A DNA stretch of 5,249 nucleotides from Nanobdellota archaeon (lineage in GTDB: Archaea > Thermoproteota > Nitrososphaeria > Nitrososphaerales > Nitrosopumilaceae). Made by a program: the position numbers and the translations under genes. Shown piece by piece: positions 1 through 4,909 of the stretch (within the stretch, counting starts at the first letter, position 1; each line of letters begins with the position of its first letter). Below the pieces are notes generated by a model. That model worked only from the letters and a program-made list of their open reading frames with translations, was not told where the DNA came from and searched no databases. The stretch covers positions 1-5,249 of the forward strand of contig JAAUVF010000081.1 in the NCBI GenBank assembly GCA_012030815.1, read 5' to 3'.

Positions 1-239
1 ATATCAATTAAAGAACAATTTGAATTAACAAAAAAATGATCGACTAGAATCTAGAGTTATGCAAATCGAAAAAAACATTAGTTAAACTATCTAACTCTGA
101 TAAATTAAGTCAATCAGATATTGATGATGCTAAAAAAACATTACAAATAGTTAAACGACATTTAGCTAAAGGTGACTTTGAACAAGCTAATGAATTACTT
201 CGATCATTAGCAACGTTACTGAATATGTCACAAAATTAA
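1..239 (+). CDS. 3' end of a small helical protein of unknown function, broken by two frameshifts
   Basis: No known family is recognised. The coding signal moves through all three forward frames. Frame 1 is readable from base 1 to a TGA at 37-39. Frame 2 then reads NDRLESRVMQIEK (about 35-73). Frame 3 reads from about 72 to the TAA at 237-239, ending in LRSLATLLNMSQN. Both switches fall on 7-A runs (30-36 and 69-75). Removing one A from each gives a single continuous 78-residue C-terminal fragment. The last frame contains no usable start codon before its penultimate residues, so it cannot be a separate gene. The restored protein is highly charged, rich in Lys, Glu, Asp, Leu and Gln, and looks wholly alpha-helical, with a likely coiled-coil stretch at its N-terminal side. 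The true start lies before the window. The breaks look like homopolymer sequencing errors, although real decay cannot be excluded. Confidence 0.6.
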
Positions 240-254
240 TCATTCATCATAAAC

Positions 255-266
255 TTCATATACATT
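255..266 (+). promoter_or_regulatory. TATA-like promoter element for the 64-residue membrane protein
   Basis: The AT-rich element TTCATATACAT is centred about 24-26 bases before the ATG at 285. That is the usual archaeal distance from TATA box to transcription start, so the transcript would be leaderless or nearly so. No Shine-Dalgarno site is visible before the ATG, which fits. Only position and composition support the call. Confidence 0.4.
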
Positions 267-284
267 TTCCAAACAGAATTTGGT

Positions 285-479
285 ATGGCTTCAAAAACAA
301 TTATTGCTGGAGTGGGAATTCCAATGATTGTTGTAGGAGCATTAATGGCATGGTTACTGGCTCCATTTCAAAATGAAATGCAAAATACAGTAGAATTTGT
401 AGGAAGTCTGATTGGAATTTTGGGAGTAGTTTTCTTTATTTCTGGATTATTTTATACAAAAGAACCTGTAATGCACTAA
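285..479 (+). CDS. Small membrane protein with two transmembrane helices, unknown function
   Basis: The 64-residue protein is almost entirely membrane helix. One hydrophobic segment spans about residues 5-27 and a second about 37-57, joined by a short polar loop (FQNEMQNTVE). Both termini are short, so the topology is a helical hairpin in the cytoplasmic membrane. No enzymatic motif or metal-binding residue is visible and no family is recognised. Small two-helix proteins of this sort are common in ammonia-oxidising archaea. The ATG at 285 is preceded by a TATA-like element at the leaderless distance, which supports this start. It lies 45 bases after the preceding frameshifted gene and 44 bases before queE on the same strand, and each neighbour appears to have its own promoter, so no functional link to queE is implied. 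Confidence 0.75.
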   Translation: MASKTIIAGVGIPMIVVGALMAWLLAPFQNEMQNTVEFVGSLIGILGVVFFISGLFYTKEPVMH

Positions 480-491
480 TCAAAACTCACT

Positions 492-502
492 GAATAAATA
501 AT
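492..502 (+). promoter_or_regulatory. TATA-like promoter element for queE
   Basis: GAATAAATAAT is centred about 27 bases before the TTG at 524, the standard archaeal TATA-to-start spacing. It supports a leaderless transcript beginning at the TTG. The ATG at 501 overlaps this element and runs only eight codons before a stop, so it is a poor start candidate. Confidence 0.45.
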
Positions 503-523
503 GAAAAAATACACCATTATCAC

Positions 524-1236
524 TTGAAAGTTAGATTATTTGAGATATTTACCTCAGTTGAAGGAGAAGGAATTCTTTATGGTACAAAGACACTTTTTGT
601 TAGATTAGCTGGTTGTCCATTTAATTGCTTTTATTGTGATACAAAAGAATCTCTTCCACTAGATTCTGGTAATGAATATACAATTGAAGAAGCATGCAAA
701 TTAATTGATTCAAATCTTCAAAATCAAACATACAAGGTAAATTTTACAGGTGGTGATCCACTAATTCAACATGATGCAGTAGCTGAACTTGCAAAATATA
801 TTCAAACTAAAAAAATTCCAACTTACTTAGAATCATCCTGTTTTGATTCTGACAGATTTAATCACGTATTGTCATTTTTGATATCATTAAAATAGAATTT
901 AAAACAAAAGATTCAGATTTTATAGATTCTAAACACTATGAAAGATTAATTGATAATGCAATGAAGTGTCTTAAATTATCAATATCATCCAAAAAAACTA
1001 CATACATCAAAATAGTTGTAAGCTCTAAAACTAAATTAGAAGATTTTAAAGATTTAGTTGAGAAAATATTTCAAATTATTTCAAAAAATGATATTGATGG
1101 ATTTATTATACAACCAACGTATGGTATTGCAGAACCTTCTTTGGAACTATTGCTAAATTTGTATGATATAGTTTATCCATATTACATCGATGTAAAAGTT
1201 GTACCGCAACTTCACAAATTCATTGGGGCACCATAA
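524..1236 (+). CDS. queE: 7-carboxy-7-deazaguanine synthase QueE (radical SAM), with a frameshift near 875-880
   Basis: QueE converts 6-carboxy-5,6,7,8-tetrahydropterin to 7-carboxy-7-deazaguanine, the step before QueC in making preQ0 for archaeosine in tRNA. Near the N-terminus EIFTSVEGEG (residues 7-16) is the family's substrate-side motif. Cys31, Cys35 and Cys38 form the CX3CX2C radical-SAM cluster motif (CPFNCFYC), and TGGDP (75-79) is the SAM-binding glycine motif. The frame is lost at the 5-T run 875-879. Restoring one T joins it to the downstream frame (DIIKIEFKTKD onward), which runs through IIQPTYGIAEPS to the C-terminus VVPQLHKFIGAP. The restored protein is 237 residues, a normal size. 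The start is the TTG at 524: it begins the conserved KVRLFEIF segment, no in-frame ATG exists upstream, and a TATA-like element lies 27 bases before it. The break is most likely a sequencing error because both halves are well conserved. folE follows 64 bases later. Confidence 0.93.
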
Positions 1237-1248
1237 TCTTAGTACCTG

Positions 1249-1266
1249 CCTAAAAACTAGATTAGG
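1249..1266 (+). repeat. Small inverted repeat in the queE-folE gap
   Basis: CCTAA (1249-1253) pairs perfectly with TTAGG (1262-1266) around an 8-base loop, giving a 5-bp stem 13 bases after the queE stop. It could be a weak 3'-end structure for queE. In DNA this AT-rich, short stems are common by chance. Confidence 0.3.
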
Positions 1267-1300
1267 TTCAAATACTAGAAAATTTCATTCAAAATATCAA

Positions 1301-1858
1301 ATGGATAAAGAACGTGTAAAAAAACTTGTTAGGGAATTAATTATAGAAATTGGAGAGGATCCTACTCGTGAAGGTCTTAAAGACACACCTAAAAGAATTG
1401 CAAATATGTATGAAGAAATTTTTGGTGGATACGAATCTGATTCTGAATTATCAGTACAATTCTCTGAAGATTCTGATGTAGTTGTTGCACGAAATATTCA
1501 ATTTTATTCAATGTGTGAACATCACATGCTGCCATTTTTTGGAAAGATTCACATTGCATATTCTCCCAACGGTAGAGTTTTTGGAATCTCAAAATTAGTA
1601 CGATTAGTTGAAAAATATTCTAAAAGATTACAAATTCAAGAACGATTAACCAAGAATATAGCTGATGAGCTATTTGCTCAGGGTGTAAAAGGAGTAGTAG
1701 TTTTAGCTGATGCAGAGCACTTTTGTATGAAAATGCGTGGTGTTAGAAACGATGCAACCCTTACATCGTCGGCATATAGAGGAATTTATGAAAATAAAGA
1801 AGAAAAAGAGAGCATCATGACTATGATTAGACGTCGTACTCCTGAAACATCACTTTAG
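1301..1858 (+). CDS. folE: GTP cyclohydrolase I, type IA (FolE)
   Basis: FolE hydrolyses GTP to 7,8-dihydroneopterin triphosphate, the entry point to pterins and, through QueD, QueE and QueC, to preQ0 and archaeosine. The 185-residue protein is a complete family member. An N-terminal helical segment (GEDPTREGLKDTPKRIANMY, about 18-37) precedes the core. SMCEHHMLPFFGKIHIAY holds Cys72, His74 and His75, and AEHFCMKMRGV holds Cys142. By comparison with E. coli FolE, Cys72, His75 and Cys142 are the zinc ligands and His74 the catalytic histidine. GISKLVRLVEKYSKRLQIQERL (95-116) is the signature helix. The enzyme is a toroidal decamer in characterised relatives. I choose the ATG at 1301 over an in-frame extension beginning at 1199, because the extension overlaps the conserved end of queE and shows no family similarity. 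The next gene begins 41 bases after its stop. Many archaea use the unrelated type IB enzyme MptA; type IA fits Thaumarchaeota. Confidence 0.95.
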   Translation: MDKERVKKLVRELIIEIGEDPTREGLKDTPKRIANMYEEIFGGYESDSELSVQFSEDSDVVVARNIQFYSMCEHHMLPFFGKIHIAYSPNGRVFGISKLVRLVEKYSKRLQIQERLTKNIADELFAQGVKGVVVLADAEHFCMKMRGVRNDATLTSSAYRGIYENKEEKESIMTMIRRRTPETSL

Positions 1859-1867
1859 ATTCTGAAA

Positions 1868-1879
1868 AATTAAATAATC
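1868..1879 (+). promoter_or_regulatory. TATA-like promoter element for the 83-residue membrane protein
   Basis: The element AATTAAATAATC is centred about 26 bases before the ATG at 1900, in the short gap after folE. The spacing is that expected for a leaderless archaeal transcript, so this gene is probably transcribed on its own rather than only by read-through from folE. Confidence 0.45.
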
Positions 1880-1899
1880 AATCTTTTAGATAAAACTCA

Positions 1900-2151
1900 A
1901 TGGGCGCTAATCCTAATGTTCACATTCCAAAAGAATCATGGCCTAATTGGACATGGTATGCAATTGAATTTGGAATTGTCATAGCAATTTCTATGTTGGT
2001 TTCAAGAGAAATTACTAATTCCATAGAAGGATTAACTCCAGAAATCCAAAATTATGTATTTATGGGAATTGTTGGTGGAATATTCTTTATTTGGTATTTG
2101 ATTATTAGAAATTTTGTTTTTAAAAAGAAGATTCTTGATAACAAATACTAG
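1900..2151 (+). CDS. Small membrane protein with two transmembrane helices, unknown function
   Basis: The 83-residue protein begins with a polar, Trp-rich stretch (KESWPNWTWY, 11-20). A first membrane helix follows at about 18-35, then a loop with charged residues (SREITNSIEGLTPE), a second helix at about 50-69, and a basic tail (FKKKILDNKY). By the positive-inside rule the lysine-rich C-terminus should face the cytoplasm, and two helices would place the N-terminus there too. No catalytic or ligand motif is visible and no family is recognised. The start ATG is supported by a TATA-like element 26 bases upstream. The gene ends one base from the oppositely oriented queC stop, so the transcripts must converge and probably overlap at their 3' ends. 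Its layout resembles the 64-residue protein at 285, but I see no clear sequence similarity between them. Confidence 0.75.
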   Translation: MGANPNVHIPKESWPNWTWYAIEFGIVIAISMLVSREITNSIEGLTPEIQNYVFMGIVGGIFFIWYLIIRNFVFKKKILDNKY

Positions 2152-2152
2152 A

Positions 2153-2827
2153 CTATTTTAGATATTTTGTTTTATCTATAATTCTAGATCTTTGAAATGC
2201 TATTTTTCTATTATTACAAGATTCACAAACACCACAGTGGTCTTTTTTGTTAGAATAGCAACTCCATGTTTTAAAAATTGAATTTCCTATAGTTTTGAAA
2301 CCATTTTGTATTAAATCGCTTTTTGCTAATCCTTCTTTGTATGGAGACCATATTTTGATACTTTTTCGTAATCCTAAATTAATTCCATCAATTTCACCTT
2401 GATTAAAAGCAGATTCTAATTTTTTTGTAAATATTGGTCTACAATCAGGATAATGATTATCACCTGTATGTGCACCATATGCTACAAATGATGCATTAAG
2501 TGTAAAAGCCCACGCAGATGCAATTGATAGAAACACTGCATTTCTAATTGGAACAACAATAGAATAATCAAATTTACTTGGAATTTTTCGTTTTGAACTA
2601 GTTAAAACATTAGAATCTCCATACAACTCTTTCATAAAACTAATATCAATAATTTTATGCTGTTTTAATCCAAATTTTTTTGCAAAAGTTTTTGCTGCAG
2701 TAATTTCTCTGTTAGCTTTTTGGCCATACGAAAATGTAATTCCATAAAGATCATACTTTGGTTTTAGGTAACTAGCTACACAAACTGAATCTACTCCTCC
2801 ACTAAACACAATAACAGCTTTTTTCAT
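2153..2827 (-). CDS. queC: 7-cyano-7-deazaguanine synthase QueC
   Basis: QueC uses ATP and ammonia to convert 7-carboxy-7-deazaguanine to preQ0, the base that archaeal transglycosylase inserts at tRNA position 15 on the way to archaeosine. At 224 residues the protein has normal family length. The PP-loop motif SGGVDS (residues 9-14) binds ATP. FSYGQKANRE (32-41), VVPIRNAVFLSIASAWA (91-107) and GAHTGDNHYPDCRPIF (118-133) are typical QueC core segments. Cys190, Cys198, Cys201 and Cys204 (C-X7-C-X2-C-X2-C) are the expected zinc ligands near the C-terminus. The gene begins with ATG 10 bases after the thrB stop and lies last in the GPN-thrB-queC operon, with no sign of its own promoter. It uses the product of QueE, whose gene lies on the opposite strand about 0.9 kb away. 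The reading frame is intact. Confidence 0.96.
   Translation of the reverse strand: MKKAVIVFSGGVDSVCVASYLKPKYDLYGITFSYGQKANREITAAKTFAKKFGLKQHKIIDISFMKELYGDSNVLTSSKRKIPSKFDYSIVVPIRNAVFLSIASAWAFTLNASFVAYGAHTGDNHYPDCRPIFTKKLESAFNQGEIDGINLGLRKSIKIWSPYKEGLAKSDLIQNGFKTIGNSIFKTWSCYSNKKDHCGVCESCNNRKIAFQRSRIIDKTKYLK
2154..2175 (+). terminator. Possible T-rich terminator for the plus-strand transcript
   Basis: Directly after the stop at 2151 the plus strand carries three short T-runs (CTATTTTAG, then ATATTTTGTTTTAT). Oligo-T tracts are the main termination signal in archaea. No hairpin precedes them. The tracts lie inside the 3' end of queC on the other strand, so termination and the queC coding sequence share these bases. 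Confidence 0.35.
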
Positions 2828-2837
2828 AATTCTCTGA

Positions 2838-3760
2838 TTATTTTTTTATTACTGTTGCCCCTTTACTTGGTTTACAAATTACAGTTTGACATTTTGTGTT
2901 TGCTGATGCAAATCCTTTGGACATTGCTAAAGATATTTTTTTTAAATCTGCTGTACTTTTTGAAAATGCAATTACTGAAGGACCTGCACCACTTATTGTT
3001 ACTCCAAGTGCTCCTGCTTTTAGAGCATTTTCTTTAACACTGTTAAATCCTGGTATCATGTGTTGTCTTGCAGGCTCTACTATCACATCTTTAATGGATT
3101 TACCTATTAGATCTGAATCTTTTTTCATAAATCCCGCAACAATTGCAGCAGCATTTGATAAATTTACAATGCTATCACTTAATTTAATTTTCTTAGGTAT
3201 TACACCCCTTGATACTTTTGTTTTCTTTTTTGGAACTTCAAGTTTTGGAACCGCAATACACATTCTTAGATTCATTGGTGGATCAATTTTGATTACGTTT
3301 AGAGGATTTGTTCTAACTATTACAAATCCTCCTAGTACAGATGCTGCTACATTATCATAATGAACAGAACCTGCACTAGCAATCTCTCCGAATCCTGCAT
3401 ATTCTACTAGTGCATTATCATTTAATTTTAATTCAAACATTTGATTAATTCCAATTACTGCAGCAGCAGCAGAAGCTGCACTACTTCCCATTCCAAATCC
3501 TGCAGGAACACCTTTTTTGATTTTAATTTCTATACCATCTTTAATTTTTAATTTTTTTAACATATTTTTAACAACTAATCCGGCAGTATTTTCATCTGGA
3601 TTTGTTGGAATAATATCTTCAGTAACTATGCTAACTCCACTTTTCTTTTTTATCAAAGTAATTTCATCAAAAAAGCATCCACTGCCAATCCAAATACATC
3701 AAAACCTGGACCTAAATTTGCTGTTGATGATGGTGCTTTTACCGTTATTGTTGATACCAA
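2838..3760 (-). CDS. thrB: Homoserine kinase ThrB (GHMP kinase family), with a frameshift near 3669-3674
   Basis: ThrB phosphorylates L-homoserine with ATP, the step before threonine synthase. Motif 1 is [16 protein letters not shown] (residues 9-24). The ATP-binding GHMP motif is [15 protein letters not shown] (85-99). GSVHYDNVA (131-139), RQHMIPGF (232-239) and the C-terminal [14 protein letters not shown] (253-266) are typical of homoserine kinases and argue against mevalonate, pantoate or shikimate kinases. In the sequence as given the N-terminal frame runs into a TGA. The other frame carries the rest of the protein, so the gene appears cut off near 3656. Adding one base to the 6-A run at 3669-3674 (T on the coding strand) restores [13 protein letters not shown] and a 307-residue protein of normal length. 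The start is the TTG at 3760, which directly follows the TAG of the upstream GTPase gene in the same frame. A GAGGT sequence lies ten bases before it. Confidence 0.92.
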
Positions 3761-4519
3761 CTAATCTTCTACCTCTTCACCCAAGTTAAGAATTCTGCTT
3801 AGCGCTCCTTCTAAATTTACCAATCCATCTCCAGTGGCATTGGAAACTGGAATTAACCCTTGAGCAAAACCTCCAAGATTTAGACCTCTTAAAATGTTGG
3901 TAGTTAAGCTATATGTATCACCATCAGCTTCCTTGGCAATCGCGTTTTCTAATAATTTCAGATTACCTGACCATTCTAAAATATCTTTTAGTTTAGAACC
4001 TATTAGATCTGTCTTGGTAATAGTATTGATTGTTGGTAAATTCAAACGTAATCTTATTGATGTTGCAAGCAGTGCAATTGATACAAAATTTACTGGCGTA
4101 GTAACTAACGAGCCATCAAAAAGAAATATGTTCATTTTTTCTTCTGACATAATATTTTCTGTAATAAATCGACCACTAGAACGGTATGCAAACAATTCAA
4201 TTTGACCTGGCGTATCTACAATTAGATAATCTGGATTAACTTTGCCAATCTGTTCTTGAATCTCATCAATCTTAGATGCAATCAAATCGTTTGCCATAAC
4301 TACAGCGCCATTTGGACCTAGATCGTATTGTTGCATTATGTCTATAATGTCAACATAATCTCTAACATCAATATCACATGTATAAGGTATATCTCTAACA
4401 CCAGGATCCAAATTTAATACAGCCGCAAATGTGCCATTTTTAATATAATACTCGTATAATTTTGATGTCAAAAGAGATTTTCCAGCTCCTGCTGTTCCTG
4501 TTACAAAAATTGTTTTCAA
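3761..4519 (-). CDS. GPN-loop GTPase (archaeal GPN family, PAB0955-like)
   Basis: The 252-residue protein is a complete GPN-loop GTPase. The Walker A motif is GTAGAGKS (residues 8-15) and the family-defining Gly-Pro-Asn insertion is LGPNGA (67-72). The G3 motif is DTPGQIELF (102-110), the guanine-specifying motif is TKTD (168-171), and a G5-like PVSNATGDGL lies at about 224-233. These enzymes form dimers in which the GPN loop contacts the partner's active site. Eukaryotic relatives assist RNA polymerase II assembly and import; the archaeal role is not settled. The start is the TTG at 4519: the P-loop strand begins at once, and an in-frame TAG lies only three codons upstream with no other start codon between. 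It is the first gene of a minus-strand operon, with a strong TATA box about 30 bases upstream, and its TAG abuts the thrB TTG directly. The reading frame is intact. Confidence 0.95.
   Translation of the reverse strand: MKTIFVTGTAGAGKSLLTSKLYEYYIKNGTFAAVLNLDPGVRDIPYTCDIDVRDYVDIIDIMQQYDLGPNGAVVMANDLIASKIDEIQEQIGKVNPDYLIVDTPGQIELFAYRSSGRFITENIMSEEKMNIFLFDGSLVTTPVNFVSIALLATSIRLRLNLPTINTITKTDLIGSKLKDILEWSGNLKLLENAIAKEADGDTYSLTTNILRGLNLGGFAQGLIPVSNATGDGLVNLEGALSRILNLGEEVED
3771..3775 (-). promoter_or_regulatory. Shine-Dalgarno-like site for the thrB TTG start
   Basis: GAGGT on the minus strand lies within the last codons of the GPN GTPase gene, ten bases before the TTG at 3760. An internal ribosome-binding site makes sense here because thrB is translated from the middle of an operon mRNA and cannot be leaderless. 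It supports the TTG as the true start. Confidence 0.45.
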
Positions 4520-4543
4520 TACTGTCTAAATTTTCTCTCTTGG

Positions 4544-4556
4544 CTTATATTTTAAA
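4544..4556 (-). promoter_or_regulatory. TATA box of the GPN GTPase-thrB-queC operon
   Basis: The minus strand reads TTTAAAATATAAG, a good archaeal TATA box, centred about 30 bases before the TTG at 4519. Transcription would start within about five bases of that codon, so the mRNA is leaderless or nearly so. The plus-strand reading of the same bases (TTATATTTTAAA) is also TATA-like and could in principle serve the divergent gene. Confidence 0.55.
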
Positions 4557-4628
4557 CTGGTTACTTTTCCTAAAAACTCTTCAAAACATGCCATAGTGGT
4601 AATCAATATTCAAATAAAATTCCACTTG

Positions 4629-4801
4629 ATGTATAACCTAAAACAATACACAAATTTTGTGATTCCTACATCTATTGATGAAAAAGAGGCATATCTAAAA
4701 GAATTAGTTATCAAATTATTAGAAGAAAAAAACTTTTCAAATTATGATCTTTTGGATTCCTTATTGCAGAAGTTAAGCAAGAACTTCAAAAAATACGTTA
4801 A
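4629..4801 (+). CDS. Small helical protein of unknown function, with a frameshift between about 4748 and 4766
   Basis: The protein begins MYNLKQYTNFVIPTS and continues through a charged helical stretch (DEKEAYLKELVIKLLEEK). In the frame as given it drifts into an unlikely Cys- and Asn-containing tail and stops at 4812-4814, inside a hairpin. The neighbouring frame, open from 4748, gives IAEVKQELQKIR and a TAA at 4799-4801, which continues the amphipathic helical character. One missing base explains the switch, possibly a T in the 4-T run 4750-4753, though the exact site is uncertain. The restored protein is 57 residues. The ATG at 4629 is preferred; a GTG at 4596 in the same frame would add 11 residues. 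No family is recognised. The gene diverges from the GPN GTPase. Confidence 0.5.
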
Positions 4802-4806
4802 TTGTA

Positions 4807-4848
4807 CCTGTTAGGCTCAGTTCTTCAAAATTTGTGCCTAGATACAGG
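4807..4848 (+). repeat. Hairpin with a 3-base bulge just after the small helical protein gene
   Basis: CCTGT (4807-4811) pairs with ACAGG (4844-4848), and the adjoining TAGGC (4812-4816) pairs with GCCTA (4836-4840). This makes a 10-bp stem interrupted only by the 3-base bulge GAT (4841-4843) on the 3' side. The loop is 19 bases and may close further through CAG/TTG pairs after a T-T mismatch. Its GC content stands out against the surrounding DNA. It starts six bases after the restored stop at 4801, so a 3'-end structure or terminator is the likely role; a small RNA is an alternative. Confidence 0.5.
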
Positions 4849-4850
4849 CA

Positions 4851-4868
4851 TTCAATATTTTGATTGAA
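4851..4868 (+). repeat. Perfect 6-bp inverted repeat, second of two tandem hairpins
   Basis: TTCAAT (4851-4856) and ATTGAA (4863-4868) flank a 6-base loop (ATTTTG), beginning two bases after the first hairpin. The loop and flanks are T-rich (ATTTTG, then AAATTT), so together the two may form a transcript end. A binding site for a dimeric regulator of the downstream gene is a less likely alternative. Confidence 0.4.
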
Positions 4869-4879
4869 ATTTACTCAAC

Positions 4880-4890
4880 TTTCATATTTG
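4880..4890 (+). promoter_or_regulatory. TATA-like promoter element for the terminal membrane protein gene
   Basis: TTTCATATTTG is centred about 25 bases before the ATG at 4910, matching the spacing of the other TATA-like elements in this window and a leaderless transcript. Confidence 0.4.
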
Positions 4891-4909
4891 AATCCATAAA
4901 AAATTATCA

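Noticed and set aside
44..54. Palindrome CTAGA-A-TCTAG
   Set aside because: It is a short palindrome inside coding sequence of the first gene, expected by chance, with no partner elsewhere.
501..527. ATG at 501 as the queE start
   Set aside because: It runs eight codons to a TGA in a different frame from queE and overlaps the likely TATA element; using it would require a further frameshift.
1255..1285. A T-loop-like GGTTCAAAT sequence suggesting a tRNA
   Set aside because: The pairing expected next to the T-loop fails (G opposite A), and no acceptor, D or anticodon arm can be drawn around it.
1199..1300. A 34-residue N-terminal extension of FolE
   Set aside because: It overlaps the conserved C-terminus of queE in another frame and shows no FolE similarity; the ATG at 1301 begins the family's N-terminal helix.
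1389..1592. A 67-codon minus-strand frame inside folE
   Set aside because: It lies opposite the conserved zinc-binding core of FolE and has no features of its own.
2896..3360. A 154-codon open frame on the plus strand opposite thrB
   Set aside because: It is fully antisense to a well-conserved homoserine kinase, including its GHMP motifs, and has no recognisable domain or promoter. It is a by-product of the AT-rich codon use of thrB.
3894..4205. A 103-codon plus-strand frame inside the GPN GTPase gene
   Set aside because: It is antisense to conserved GTPase motifs and has no supporting start signal.
4836..4848. Kink-turn in the bulged hairpin, suggesting a C/D-box or L7Ae-bound RNA
   Set aside because: The 3-base bulge is flanked by Watson-Crick pairs rather than the tandem G-A pairs a kink-turn needs.
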